From contig CM043950.1 in the NCBI GenBank assembly GCA_014529385.2, positions 150,474,945-150,538,944 of the forward strand: DNA of 64,000 nucleotides, in the 5' to 3' direction. Each line of letters begins with the position of its first letter. The stretch's first letter is position 1. The notes under the pieces are model-generated. The model had not been told where the DNA came from. It did not search any database and saw only the letters and a list, made by a program, of their open reading frames with translations. The translations under genes were made by a program, and so were the position numbers. Origin of the DNA: Adiantum capillus-veneris. Lineage: Eukaryota > Streptophyta > Polypodiopsida > Polypodiales > Pteridaceae. Below are positions 1-13,100 of the stretch, one piece after another.

Positions 1-1
1 A

Positions 2-214
2 GAACCAGAGAAGAGAAAGCAGTTTCAAGATCTGATGGAGGCTGGTTACACAGAGGAGGAGGCTAGAAAAGTTGTGGCTAGCCCAGATTTCTTTCAAGAC
101 TTTGGTGAGTTATCTGTTTTCTCACAAAAAGTCTCTGTAGATGTTCAAACATCAGTAAGGTTGGGTAAAACATTTACTTTGTCCAAGAAGAGAAAGGTAA
201 ATGTTGGTGAGTAG
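2..214 (+). CDS. Partial unknown ORF, open at the window edge
   Basis: An open frame enters from the left edge and ends at TAG 212-214, about 70 codons. The early part (DLMEAGYTEEEARKVV) resembles the helix of a ubiquitin-associated (UBA) domain, and a basic KKRK cluster near the end could be a nuclear signal. The frame is too short to name. A retroelement origin is as likely as a host gene, because all surrounding DNA is repeat-like. The UBA resemblance is by eye only. Confidence 0.3.
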   Translation, partial: EPEKRKQFQDLMEAGYTEEEARKVVASPDFFQDFGELSVFSQKVSVDVQTSVRLGKTFTLSKKRKVNVGE

Positions 215-298
215 GGTGTTGCTATAGCTTTAGATTTTGCGTTTGCTACTCCAAGTACATCTTTTAAAGCTGAAGGGGGATGTGAAGATGCTGACAGT

Positions 299-322
299 TG
301 TTAGGGGCACACAGCCCTAACA
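299..322. repeat. Perfect 8-bp inverted repeat
   Basis: TGTTAGGG at 299-306 is matched by CCCTAACA at 315-322 with an 8-nt spacer. TG...CA ends of this kind are typical LTR termini, so this may be two abutting LTR ends or a short hairpin. No target duplication was found to decide. Confidence 0.45.
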
Positions 323-690
323 GGTATTCAATGCAAGTAACATGCAGTTATTCAGGAAACAGGAACAGTACACTGAGTATTCATACACAATACTGCAAAG
401 TAAATAAGTAAAGAACACCATAAGGAAGAGGAAGAGAGACTGCCATCAGATTATCTTCAGCATCATCACCCAATTACAGAGTAAAAACAGTAGTACAAGA
501 TCAGGAGAGAGAGAACTGCATCGACAGGAATGCCCATAATTGCCCCTCGTCCTGAGACACCACGAGACACATTCACAACTACCCAAAATTATAAGTACTA
601 ATGTCCACATATCCCTAAGGTTCAAAAGTTAAAGGTCTTTAGTTATAGTTCAAAAAGTAATAGCCTGACTGCCCTAAAAGCCCTGATAAA
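323..690. other. Noncoding stretch, no gene seen
   Basis: No open frame or RNA gene is visible. It lies between the inverted repeat and the end of the minus-strand coding region and could be that region's 3' untranslated or LTR sequence. Confidence 0.4.
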
Positions 691-3600
691 TCAGGCACTA
701 ATACGTGGCCCACCTGGTGGGCAAGGTTTCTCAAACCTTGTGAGAACCCACAATATCCCTTGATCAAAAAATTCATCCACCAGCTGATCCTTGAATTCAG
801 TTTGTGGTGAAACTACTGCTGTAGTTGGAGTTTCCTTGTCATATTCTTCAACCTTTGCATCCACCTGAACTGTAACTATCTCCTTGGTACTTTCAATGTC
901 CTGATAGAGTATCTCATCCACAATAATTTGCACTGGATCATCTAAGTTGTGAATTCCTCCTGCAGCTTCTGTGTCCTCCTCTGCAACATCTTTAGCCTGT
1001 CCTGCAACTACACTTTTCCCTGTGTCTTCAGTAATATGCTTCTAAACTCCTGCTGCCACATCAGTTCCTGCAAACACTTTAGAATTTTTTTTTAAACAAA
1101 CACCTGCTCAGATTGTTGGCCTTCTTGTTGCTGCAGCTGCATCTTCAGATCCTTCAACTGCTCTTTTAGGTCAGTATACTGCTGCTTCTCCATAAACAAT
1201 TTTTCCTCCTTCATCTCCTCCTTTGCAAACATCTGATATGGTTTACTCACCACATCATACACCATGACTTTCATTTTCTCCCAAACTCCTTTCATGTACT
1301 CCATCACTTCAGTCTTCATTTTCTCCACAACTGTTGAATTGAGATACCTTCTACAAAGTAGAAAAATCTCCTCTTCTTCAAGTGATTTCAGGTCTTTAGG
1401 CCCATTTTCATATTCAAGTGAATATCCAAATTCAGTAGTAGCAGGTTTAGGTTTAGGTTCAGTGTTAGGTTCAGGTTCAGGTTCAGGTTCAGGTTTCCCT
1501 TCAAGAAGAATGAAGAAAGATTCAAGGTAGGATGCAAACTTTGCAACCATTAGACACTGTCTCTTGAACACATCCAATATCTCTGCATGTAGATGCAACA
1601 CTCGAAGACCTGATTTAGACTCCGCATGCCAAATCAATTGATTTCCCTAAAAATCTTGATTCAAGAAAAACCAAAATTGATATTCTTCTTCATCAAACTG
1701 ATCTGATTTAAGGATTAAAAATAACAGATTGAACTCTCCTTTACGCATAAAAAACACCACCAAGATGGCTCGCTCACATCCCTTATCAAAAATATAAAGA
1801 AATCCACTTTGTAGCTGCAAAACTGTCCAATCAGTGATATCTCCCTGAAACTCAAAACTTTTGACTTCTGCTCCTTGAAAAACTTCCCTTATGTCATAAA
1901 GCATGAAGATATAAAACCAATGAGATATAAGAATATCAACATCATCTCCTTCATCAACAACATCACATAGAAATGTAGAACCATCTTCAGGAAAATCCAC
2001 TTCACCATCATCAAGAACTTCCAAAATACTTGCATAATCATCAGTCCAAACCATCTCCTCAGCATCAACAAAACCATTGACATCAGAAATTTGGTATAAA
2101 TCATCAAGAACATCATCAAGAAAGTGAACTTCACTGGAAAAAGACGGACTTCCAATATCCATGACTGAATTTGTAAAAGCACCAACATCATAAAGATCAT
2201 TGATAACAACATCATCATTCAAGAAACCTTCTGTAACATCAAGATTTGAAGAAAACTCCACATTCTTGATTTGAGTAAGTTGAAGCTTCAAGTCCTCAAT
2301 TTGATTATCCTTGTTCAAAACAACTTGCTTAAGAGCATCATGAACTTCATAACAGTAAGAAATATGCAAGTCAACTTCAGTTTGAACCTGAGAAATCTCC
2401 ACCATCAATGATGCCTTCTCTTCTTGCAGTTGACTGATTTTGAAAAGCGCTTCATTTGCTGCAACCATATTTGAATGCCTCTCATTATCTATCTCTAATG
2501 AGAGATTATTGATCATTTTTTCTTGAGAAAGAACAAGACTTTGAAATTCAGCAAGTTCAGGTACATAACTTCTTTGCAAATCAAGAATTTGCGGATCAGG
2601 AACCTGAATTTTGAAACTTTGCAAATCAGGAACCTTTGGTATCAAAACTGGTAATTCAGGGATCTGAAATCGAAGATCCTTGTCTTCACAACCTGAATAA
2701 TTCATATCCACTCTCAGAAATTGGCTTTCAGTCTTCAAAACTCCAAAAAACTCTTCTCCATCAACACAAACACCTTCCGAACTGTCACCTGTCGAATACT
2801 CCTCATCAAGATTCATCAAAAACTGATTCATCACATCATCCTCCTCAGTAGCACACATTATGTCTTTATGTATCTTCAGCTCTTCCATTGCATTACGCTG
2901 AAATCTGATGTCTCCCTGAATTTCAACATCTTCAAGATTGATGTCAAATGTTGGTATATGGGTTTGTATGGGATATTGGTGGCTTCTCTCGCTCACTCCC
3001 AATTGTATTCCCTTCTTCTCAATCAATAATTCTTCTTTTGGGAAACTTTCCTTCTCTTCTTGCAAAGAGGTGAGTCTCTTCGATGTGAGGTTTGGGGATA
3101 GCTGGCAATCCTCTTGGCTCCTTTGGCTCATGAGTTGCTCCTGGCTTCCTCCTTCTTTCTTCATCATCTTTTGGACTATATCTCCCTTGCATTGAACAAA
3201 CTCTCCTTCTTGAATCAACTTCTTCTCTTCAATAATCTGAGTATCTACAACTTTGATCCCATATTCAAGAACATCAAAATCAGGTTGAAAAACTTCAGGT
3301 GCTGAAAATTCAAATTCACGCTTTGAAACTTCAGGTTTTGAAACTGCAGGTGCCTGAAAAACTGGTGGTACATCAACATTGTGCAAACCCTTGAGTCTAT
3401 CTGGAGTGTGGTTTTGGGATACTAAGTGCTCCTTTTGGCTTCTTTGGCTCTCAGGATGCTCCTTTTCTTCTGCCCTTTCCAACATCACCTTCTTGACTTC
3501 TTCAGGTTGGCTTTGTGCTTGAGCTTCTTTCATTGATTTGAGACTTGCAACAAGTGTATTTGGAGAAGTTAAACATGATTGTACCTGATTGTTCCCAACC

Positions 3601-4014
3601 AAGGGGAACATTGGTGTTGTAACTCCCCAGTCATCATCACTTTCGTCTTCCTCCTGAAACTGATCTTCATACTTCTCTGTCAAGCCTTCAATTGCTTCTT
3701 GTAACACCTGTATCCTACGCATACTAGAGCATGACTTTCTTCTTTTTCCTTCACGACCTTCATGCCAGTCTTCTGCCTTGTCAAGAAGATTAGAAAAATC
3801 ATCCAAATCCTCTTGTGCATCACATAGTTCCTCATGATCTGATGCATCTCGAAAAGATCTGACAATTCGATACAACTTCTTGCACAGTTTATGCATACAG
3901 TATTTGACACATACATCTTCCTTTTGGCATGGCTTGCACACATAAGGACATTGCTTTGCACAGTGCCCATCTTTTTGACAAATAGCACACTTTTTCTTCT
4001 TCTTCTTGAGGGAT
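691..4014 (-). pseudogene. Long broken coding region with CCHC zinc knuckle, coiled coil and Glu-Pro repeats
   Basis: Read on the minus strand, this is one long coding region broken by a TAG stop at 1647-1649, a frameshift near an A-run at about 1084-1095, and another stop near 1040. It begins with a Lys-rich stretch and a CCHC knuckle (CAICQKDGHCAKQC), followed by further Cys pairs. Next come about 700 residues rich in Glu, Asp, Gln and Ser with heptad-like segments, then a Glu-Pro repeat (PEPEPEPEPNTEPKPKP) near 1440-1500. The frame opens directly after a polypyrimidine-AG at 4015-4016 (TTTTTTTAG read on the minus strand), which looks like a splice acceptor, so an upstream exon may be missing. 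The knuckle suggests a nucleic-acid-binding Gag-like protein, but no Retrotrans_gag, protease or RT motif was recognised. The family is unknown to me. Confidence 0.45.
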
Positions 4015-4640
4015 CTAAAAAAATATGTACATGTCAAATATAAATAATATAGGTGGAAAAAATATAAAGGGGTCAAAATAAATCTCTCTCATTATAAGTC
4101 TACCATAAAAAGATGAATATTTTTTGTGTTCTAATTTATGAGAGTAAAAGAGAATAGATGTAGGAAGGAAAAATCACAATAGTGAAAAAATATACACATA
4201 AATAAAACTAGGTTTTTTGGATTTTTGTTGGGATGGAGTTACACCAAAAATAAGAGAAGCTTGCATGAAATTATTTTTATATGGAATAAAGAGTATGCAA
4301 AATGGTAAGAAAAAATATGGTAATGGTGAGTCAATGTACATAGCATAAATAACACACCATAGGTAGAAATATTTAAATAAATACCAAAATAATTATGAAA
4401 AATCCTTTTATTTAGGCCTATATACATGAAATATTTACACACAAATGGGACATAATATACTTATATTTTTTATATTTTTTTGGATCAACTAGCCCAGTGA
4501 CTAGCTAATTAAGGGTTTTTAAGAAGATATGGGAAAAGTCCCCTAACTCACACACACCTATATACAGTGAAATGGTAGGGATAGCCACAGTGTTTGGATT
4601 ATTTTGGTAGGGTGGGTTAACTCACTATGGCAATTACGGA
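4015..4640. other. AT-rich spacer, no gene seen
   Basis: This is AT-rich DNA without a convincing open frame. It ends in AT and GA microsatellite (about 4660-4745), where similarity to the other copy of the large LTR begins. Confidence 0.5.
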
Positions 4641-7120
4641 GAGCCGAAAAACGGCTATCAATATATATAATATAATATAATATAGTATAATATAATATGT
4701 ATATTATAATTTTCCTTATGAGAGGGGGTAGAGAGAGAGAGAGGAGGGAGAAAGCTCTCTCCGGTTTGGGACACATGAAGGGAGATTTTTAGGGAAGTAA
4801 AAATCAAGAAAAAAACTCCCTAAAAAGCCCCCTCCAATACTCTACTCCACACACACCTTCTACACACACACACACACACACCTCTCAAAGAGAATCCATG
4901 GCAAAAACCCTATTCAAGTTTGTGAAAACTTGATCTTTTTCTTCACATTACCCTTCCCCTCTCCTATCTCTTACTTCTCAAGCTTTCCATAGGTTGAATT
5001 TCTTTTGCCTCTTTCCATTCTGTCATTGGTGGTCTCCAAGCAAAGTGAAGAGGAAAAGAGCCAACTATATCAACACACACTTCCATACTCCCAAATAGAG
5101 GAGAAGACTCTACCATACACACAACGTAATGTCTTCTTGTTCTCTTTAAGCTATTGCACTTTCTTCAAAGTGATTTACTTTCATGCTTACTTAAGTTCAT
5201 GCTTAAACTCTCATATTTTCATAAGCAAACCTTTTTTTTGGAAAGAAGAAATGACTTCTTAATTTTGTTGTTTCCCTCTAATTATGGTTCATTATTACTA
5301 ATCATGTTGCTGACAACTAACTACGATGCTATTTCAAGTTCTATTATTTCAAGTTTCCTAGAATACTAGACTAATATGTCATAGAGAGAGTAGAAAGCAC
5401 TCACTTTAACCATAGATGACTAGAGGTCATAATTATCTAAATATTTTGAGATTGGTTATTTTAAATTTCCTAGATTACCATACTAATATTGCATAGAGAG
5501 TAGAAAGCGCTCTCTTTAACTATAGGTGACTGGAGATTATATTTATCTAGATAGTATGTATGTTGAATGGTGAATAATATCCTTACTTATCCCTTAATCT
5601 CCCACCTAAACCTTTTTAATTGATTTTTAAGTTATTTTATACTCTTATCTTAATTACTGTCATAAATCAAAGGCAGCTAAGTAATGGAATTGTTTTTGGA
5701 ACTAACCTTGTTTTTCAAAAGAGGAATTATTATTTCTCCAAAATAAGTGCTCTTGATTTTGCATAAATTATGTGTGTAAAAGTTTTACTGACAAACTAAG
5801 TTAATATCCAATTTTTCAAGCGGAAGTGAGTTTTGAAGGGTAAGTTTATCATAACAAAAGAATTTTTCTTTGAGAAAGAAGATTCCTTTCCAAATAAGGT
5901 CATTCCCTCCCCTCTCTCTTCTCCATTGGAAAACCTCAAATTCTTAAGCCTCTCCTAGTTGTGTGATTAATTCTCTAACGAAAGTAAGTAGTAATCATAA
6001 ATCCTCTCTTGAGAAGAATTTGTTGATCATTCAGATTCCATTACATGAGAATTTTGTACGACACTAGTATGTCCACTCACAGGAATTTCACAAATTACTC
6101 TCAGACCATCATTCATCGAAGGAATCTACTCTTGCATGAATCATCATTTAATCTTGCACAATCAATTAAAGGAAGTTTCAGATTATTTGTCTTAAAAATC
6201 ACAAGTTGATGCATTCTAAATGATAGTGTTTACTACTCATGGTACACACTAAAGCAAAGGTCATTGTTTAGAGCATATGCATTGTTCATTTCAAGTTTAT
6301 CTATAGGAGGATGTGAGTTAATTAAGTAACTCTTCTAATTGTTTGGTAAAAAGGAACTTAAATGGGTTATTCTGCAATTGTCCTCAGCAGACAGTCGAAC
6401 CTTTCCTTTGCTTCTCGGATTATTGATTTAAAAATAATCTAGAGTAGATTATTTTTATAAGCCTTTCCCACAAAAGATAAAGAAAAATAAGAATTGGAAA
6501 TTGTGTCAAGGCACCACCTCCACACGTGGTGGAGGAGACAGGATACCCAAGTCCTGGGACGAGGATAGGGATATGCATGGAGGAGTATATGTGATTGCTT
6601 AAACGATAACTAGATACTTTTATTAATACTAAAGGAAAAGAAATTAAAATATTGTAAAAAGGAAAAAGGGTGGGAACGACCTGATAAATGCACACTTTCA
6701 AGGATATGCAATAGTTTGCATGTTGCTTTCAAATGTTTGAAATGTATTCTTGGTTTGACATGATTGGAATATTGTCTTCTAGTATCATAGTACTAGCTTG
6801 GAAAGGTGCATTTATCAAATGGTTTGGTGGGTGGGTGGATTTTGGAGGGTTAATTTGTTGGCCAAAAAGTTGAACCCAATTTTATGTTGTCCATTAAGTT
6901 AAGTCAAAAATGGGGGAAGGGATCCCCATCTACAGAGTGGGGATCAAACTTGGGAATGAGGGCTTTGTGTAGATATTAAATAGACTCATCTTAAGGGAAC
7001 GCACTAAAGGTTGTCCTCAGCCATAGTCAAGAGAAAGTGTCAGTGACCTTGAAACAAGGGTGAACTAGAGAACACCCACCAATTGACCCTAGATCAACGG
7101 TCCCTCGGATGGCCCTCACA
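4640..7120 (+). repeat. 5' LTR of element L, copy A, truncated on its left
   Basis: This segment matches 34970-37978 closely throughout and ends in the same GGCCCTCACA terminus, immediately before a tRNA-iMet-type primer-binding site. The first ~1.2 kb of the LTR is missing, and the copy starts inside the inverted-repeat microsatellite island described at 33931-35116. A further ~0.6 kb is missing near 6303, compared with the other copy around 36553-37170. No protein-coding gene is seen. Confidence 0.75.
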
Positions 7121-7122
7121 AG

Positions 7123-7133
7123 TGGTATCAGAG
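7123..7133 (+). other. Primer-binding site of element L, copy A
   Basis: TGGTATCAGAG begins 2 nt after the LTR terminus CA. It is the standard plant LTR-retrotransposon complement of the 3' end of initiator Met-tRNA. It fixes the element as plus-strand and the upstream repeat as the 5' LTR. Confidence 0.85.
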
Positions 7134-10100
7134 TGTATTTTCTATCCTTAGCAAGATAGAGGTTTTAGTAGAACTTTTGCAGAAAGAGAGTGAGGTATTC
7201 ACAAAAAAAATGGCATGGAACAAGGAGAACAAGTTCTCAAAATTGTGCAATGGTAAATGAAAATAGAATGTGGTAGGGAACTCTTAAAAAGAAGAGGTTC
7301 TCGGAATATTACAAGAGTTAATGAGAGTAGCAACTCTAAAGAAGTAAATAAGTTTATGCTAGAATATTTTGTGAACCTCATCTTTCCTACGAAAAAGACT
7401 ACTTCTTTTTAAGACTGAAATGTTGAACAAGTCTTAGTACAAGACAGTGTAAGAAAAGCTCCCTTGAAAGTACTCAGACAAATGAGTTTTGGTAGAAAAT
7501 TTTTGCAACAAAAATCAGAGTTAATAAGACCGTTTTGAAAATTGAGATTTTTTAAGGAAGAAAGAAACACAAAAAGAAAAAAAAAGATTGTTCAAGATAA
7601 GTTTAAATCTAGTTTCATCACTAAGAGACTACAACTCGAGGCTCAAGCCATGGATAAGGAGTTGAGAGCATCATTGGGCTAGTAGGTCCACTTCTTTTAT
7701 AGACAAGGACCTTCATTACAACTATAAAGATCATCCTAATTCTCTTTCAATTTTGTGTATGCAAGATGGAAACATCATATATATATAAAGATATTCTAAG
7801 GATGGTATGGTTGAGCAAAAATCAAGTTATTGCAATCAAGGGAATGAAACCATTTGCCTACAGTCAAAGGGGACAGGATACAAGTACAAGGCAAAAGAGT
7901 AGTTAAAGTTAATCGATTGATCAAGAGACTTAAGAAACATCTATTCAAGTATTTCATCAGCTTAAATAAACCCAAGAAGGAATCACCAAGCTTAGAACCC
8001 AAAAAGATGTCAAGATATATTCCCCAAAAAAAAAACCTCCTGAACAATTTTATTCAAGTCTATAATATTTTATTTTTCATGATTGTTATCCCTAGGGTTT
8101 TTAAGGTCAGTCGTCTCAAAAGCATGAATGGGGGCACTTAATATTACAAAATGCTAAAGAAGTTTTTTTATTTATCGTTAAACATTTTCCCAAATGTACT
8201 TTTGATGAGGTAAACAGAATCCATCTTCTGAAATGTCTGACTTTTTTTTAAGAGAGCCTTGTGTATTTTTTATATTTATGAACATATCACTGGGAGGAAG
8301 TGCTTTTTTTGCCACATCCATAAAATATGCCACCTAAACTCCCAAGAAATAGAGCTGCTTGGGACTCACCTATAGCTAACACTTCAAACTTGGTGCTTCC
8401 TGATACACAAGTGCCACCAGCACCTCAAGTTTTTCTTGTACCAAATCAGATGCCGCTTGCTATCACACTCGTAGAGGATTTTGGGCGTGACAAGAATCTT
8501 AAGACCTTGCTCAAATCTATGCAACCATATCCAGATCTAGGCATGGGTGATGATGATCCTACTCAACGAGAAGAAAAGGATGCCAGATATTTCTCCAAGA
8601 TTGATCTCAGATTAGGCTTCTACCAAGTTGGGATCAAAAAAGAAGATATTCCTAAAATAGCTTTCAATACAAGGTTTGGGCATTATGAGTTCATAGGCAT
8701 ACCTTTTGGCTTGGGTAATGCCCCTACCACCTTTAATCGTCTCATTAGTGACTTTCATAAAAGAGCTAGATGATTTTTTTCTGGGCCTTTTGATGACAAT
8801 CTTGTATTTTCAAATACCCAAGAAGATTGAGAACAACATGTACGCCATGTTTTAAGAATTCCTAGAAGAAGTCTAGTTATACGCTAAGTAGGGCAAGTGC
8901 TCTTTCTTAGTAGAAAAGGTGTATCTTCCCTCTTTAAAGATGCTTCCTAGGAGGACTAGGGACTTCTTATTTCTCAGTTTCCTCACCTTTTTGTAATGTG
9001 TTTTCTCCTTTTTGTGATCCTTTTAATGTTCCCTAACCAATGTAATCGATGAAAAACAAGTTCCGTCTTGTTACCTTTTTGTGTCACTCAAGAAATGCTA
9101 CCTTTTGTAATACGACTGTTTTTTCTACATAATAACAAGATTAGTGTTATCCTTTGTAACTAAGCTAGCTACATTTGTATTTCTCTCAAGGGATTCTGCA
9201 AAATACCAAATATAGGAAGCCAAGGACGAATTTAATTGTGTTTGTCAAGAAAAATTCAAAGAAAGAAGGACTCAAGACAAGAACCAAGATCTTAATAAAC
9301 AACGAACTCTGAAGAGATACAACAAAGATAGATTTTTTACAAGTCAACAAGCCCATCTATCACATGATCACAAAAGAAACTATCACAAGTGGGAGACATA
9401 TTAGGCCTTTCATCCATAGGAAGAATTCGTTGTGAAATTGCTGCACTGATCTCTCAAGTATGAGGTGAGAAGTTAAAGGGCCCTCTAAGAGGTAAACCAA
9501 AGTGAGGGTAAAGATATAACTTTTGATGAGGAAGAAATTGTGCAAGCAAAAAGACTCACTCAAAGATCCCATGATACATTGACCTTGTCACGTAGTAGTA
9601 TCAAGGACCCAAACCCATTGCTTCCATTTCCATAGCCAAGCGGACATTGTTGAAAAAGTGATCCCGACCCCAAAGTCTCACCCTTGCTATGTCTCAAAAC
9701 ATCCACCATTTGGTTTGAGCTACTAAAGTTCCCAAGTGTGGGAAGAGCAGTCACTCATACTGTTTTACAGAATCTCTCCTGACAGATTTACTTGTTTGCT
9801 AGAGATGAGGAATGGTCACAGCTAAAACTGACTCTTGCCAGTGATCCATTAAGTAAGTTAATGAGTAAAGAGACGGCAAGAAGGGTTATATGAGACAATC
9901 TTAAGACGTTCTTGACAAGGAGATGGGAAGAAAGACAAAGATGAAGGTAAGAATACACTAAGAGATGAGGATAGAGAGTACCTTATATAGATGAACCAGC
10001 TAGAGAACAATGAATTAGCATGACCTAGAAGTTAAAGGAGAACCGTACAATTGAACCTTGCTTTCTTGTTTCGAGCTGAGGATAGCTTTTTCTTTTTATT
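7134..10100 (+). mobile_element. Internal region of element L, copy A
   Basis: About 3 kb separates the primer-binding site from the 3' LTR, far too short for a full gag-pol. Only one gag/RT remnant (8327-8773) is recognisable. The rest is A-rich and full of stops. Relative to copy B it carries about 300 extra bases at 9323-9623. The combination of very long LTRs and a decayed short interior resembles the LARD class of non-autonomous elements. Confidence 0.7.
8327..8773 (+). pseudogene. gag N-terminus fused to a reverse-transcriptase fragment, copy A
   Basis: A 148-codon open frame starts MPPKLPRNRAAWD, which resembles the start of a Ty3-type Gag. After about 95 residues it passes directly into Ty3/gypsy RT sequence: FSKIDLRLGFYQ, then [18 protein letters not shown]. 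The frame stops before the YxDD catalytic motif. The rest of Gag, the protease and the N-terminal RT are missing, so a large internal deletion joined the two parts. The other copy at 39198-39530 has the same junction, so the deletion is ancestral. An intact polymerase is not possible. Confidence 0.75.
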
Positions 10101-10106
10101 GGGGAG
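10101..10106 (+). other. Polypurine tract of element L, copy A
   Basis: GGGGAG lies 2 nt before the TG that starts the 3' LTR, the expected place for plus-strand priming. The same motif precedes the 3' LTR of copy B. Confidence 0.6.
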
Positions 10107-10108
10107 TT

Positions 10109-13100
10109 TGTAAGGGTCTTCTCATAGCCCTTATGCAAGGCCACCACATTTAGGCCCCCTACTTAAAAGATGAAAAAGGGAAAGAAAATAATAGGAAAAA
10201 AATATTCGAGTAAAACTCGGGTTCAATTCAAGCACCAAGGTATGCTCACAAGCCACTTCTGGCTTACGCCATGGGAATAGGGACATAACCAATGCATGAA
10301 AAATTAGCTTTTCATTTCAGAAAGTTAATATAAACAAAAAGATAAGGAAAAGGAAAAAGATAAGACAAGGAAAAAGGAAAAGAAAAGATAAGAAAGAAAA
10401 AGAAAGAGAAGATAAGGATAAGGATGAGGTGAGTAAGTAGCTTGTTGAGAAAGTTTTGATAAGTAAGATAAGCTATCAAGATAATTTAAAGCACTTATCC
10501 AAAATTTGCAAAAAAAAGGGCTTCTTTTCTCATTTTAAACTTCCCTTCTCATTTTTAGAAGTGCAAGCATAAGAGTAAGCTTGGGAAATCCATAGCCAAA
10601 GCTTTTTCACACACACCTTCTACACACACACACACACCCCTCCAAGAGAATCCATGGAGAAAACCCTAATCAAGTTTGTGAAAAGTTGATCTTGTTCTTC
10701 ACATTACCCTCCCCTCTCCTATCTCCTAGTTCTTAAGCTTTCCAAAGCTTGAATTTCTTTTGCCTCTTGCCATTATCTCATTGATGGTCTCCAAGCAAGG
10801 TAAAGAGGAAAAGAGCTGATTACATCAACACAATCTTCCATACTCTCCCAAATCAAGGAGAAGACTCTACCATACACACAAGCTAATGTTTTCTTGTTCT
10901 CTTTATGCTTTTCACTTTCTTGAAAGTGATTTACTTTCATGCTTACTTAACTTCATGCTTAAGCTCTCACATTTTCATGAGCAATCCTTTTTTATTGGGA
11001 AGAAAAAATAACTCCTTAATTTTGTTGTCTTTCCTTAATTATGGTTCATTACTAATCATGTTTCTAACAACTAACCATGATGTTATTTCAAGTTTCGTTA
11101 TTTCAAGTTTCCTAGATTACCAGACTAATATGGCATAGAGATAGTAGAAAGCACTCTCTTTAACCATATGTGAAGACTGGAGGTCATAATTATTCAAATA
11201 CTTCAAGTTCCATTATCTCAAGTTCTTAGATTATCATACTAACATGGCATAGAGAGAGTAGAAATCACTCTCTTTAATCATAGGTGACTGGAAATCATAT
11301 TTCTCTACATAGTATGCATAATGAATGGTGAATAATATCCTTGATTATCCTTTAATCTCCCACCTAAACCTTTTTAATTGATTTTCAAGTTATTTTATAC
11401 TCTTACCTAAATTACTGTCATAAATCAAAGGCAAATAAGTAATGGAATTGTTTTGGGAACTAACCTTATTTTCCAAAAGAGGAATTATTATTTCTCCAAA
11501 AGAAATGCTCTTGATTTTGCATAAATTATGTGTGTAAAAGTTTTAGTGACATACTAAGTTAATATCCAATTTTTCAAGAGGGAGTTAAGTTTAAAAGGGT
11601 AAGTTTATCATAACCAAAGGTGTTTTCTTTGAGAAAAACGATTCCTTTTTAAATAATGTCATTTTCTCCCCTCCCTCTTCTCCATTGGGAAACCCCCAAT
11701 CCTTAAGCCTCTCCTAGTTGTGTGATCAATCCTCTCCACGGAAGCAAGAGGTATTCCTAAACCCTATCTTGAGAAGAATTTGTTGACTCTTCATATTCCA
11801 TTGCATGAGCATTTTGCACGACACACTTCGTATGTCCACTCTTAGAAATTTCACAGATTACTCTTAGACCATAATTCATCAAAGGAATCTACTCTTGCAT
11901 AATCATCATTTAATCTTGCACAATCAATTAAAGGAAGTTTTAGATTAAAAAAATTTAAAAGTCACAAGTTGATGCATTCTAAATGGTAGTGTTTACTACT
12001 CATGGTCCACACTCAAGCAAAGGTAGTTGTTTAGAGTATATGCATTGTTCATTTCAAGTTTGTCTATTTTCAAGTTTTTTTTGCAACTACAAAGAAGGGG
12101 AGAGTAAGGGAATAGCTTCAAGAGTGTCGTGACCGTGTTGCTTGAACATAAAACTCCCATTGCTTCCATGGAGATCCTCCATGGATGGCAAACGATGCAA
12201 AAGAATACAAATGGGATTCGCCCAAGACAAGGTTAATTTCAAACTTATATCGAGACAAAACCTTAAACTCCCAAGAGACTCGTTGTATTTCTTAAGGTCT
12301 TCTTTGAGTAGATATTAAAAGGAAATAAAAACTAAGGGATTATAACTCAAGGAAATCAACCCAAATTTCAACTAAGACTAAAAATTATACCTAGAAGATT
12401 TTACATGGATAGCCCTAGCATAACATAGAAGATTAAGTGTGAACTTATCTTACATGTTTGGAAAGGGCCGGTGCAGTTGTTTACATGTGGGATGCAATGG
12501 GAGATGGTCCTTTTTGGTTAGCATTGATAATCGTTGGTCTATGTTCTGAGATCAGGTTCATTCATTGCCCTAGAAATGGGATTGAATGAGAGTGAGTCCC
12601 ACCCGGATTGTCAGCTCGGGGGGTGCACTATGTAATCATGTTAATGTATAACGTGAGTTCAAAAGGAGGGGTTTTTATATGCAAAAATTATAGGCAATTT
12701 AACAATGATACATTAAAATAAGGGAGTTTTATATTCAATTTTGGGAAAATTTCCTAAAATAAGGGGTCATTTTATTCATTCAGACATGTTAAAAGAGGGG
12801 ATTTTTTAACACCCTCCAAACGCACGTTATATAGGGGGTACTGAATGGTGAACCCCTCGAGATGGTGAGACCCGCATATACGTCTAGAAATCAACCTAGT
12901 CTAGGTAGACATGATGCCGACAGGAAAAGGAGGAAGGAAAATGGATCCATGAAGGGAGAAGGATTTGAATCAATTAAGGAACTCGTCTAATTGTTTGGTA
13001 AAAAGGAACCTTGGAAAGCTAAGAGCCTAAATAATGCTATTTTGCAATTGTCCTCATCAGTCGGACCTTTGCTTTGCTTCTTGAATTATTGATTTATAAA

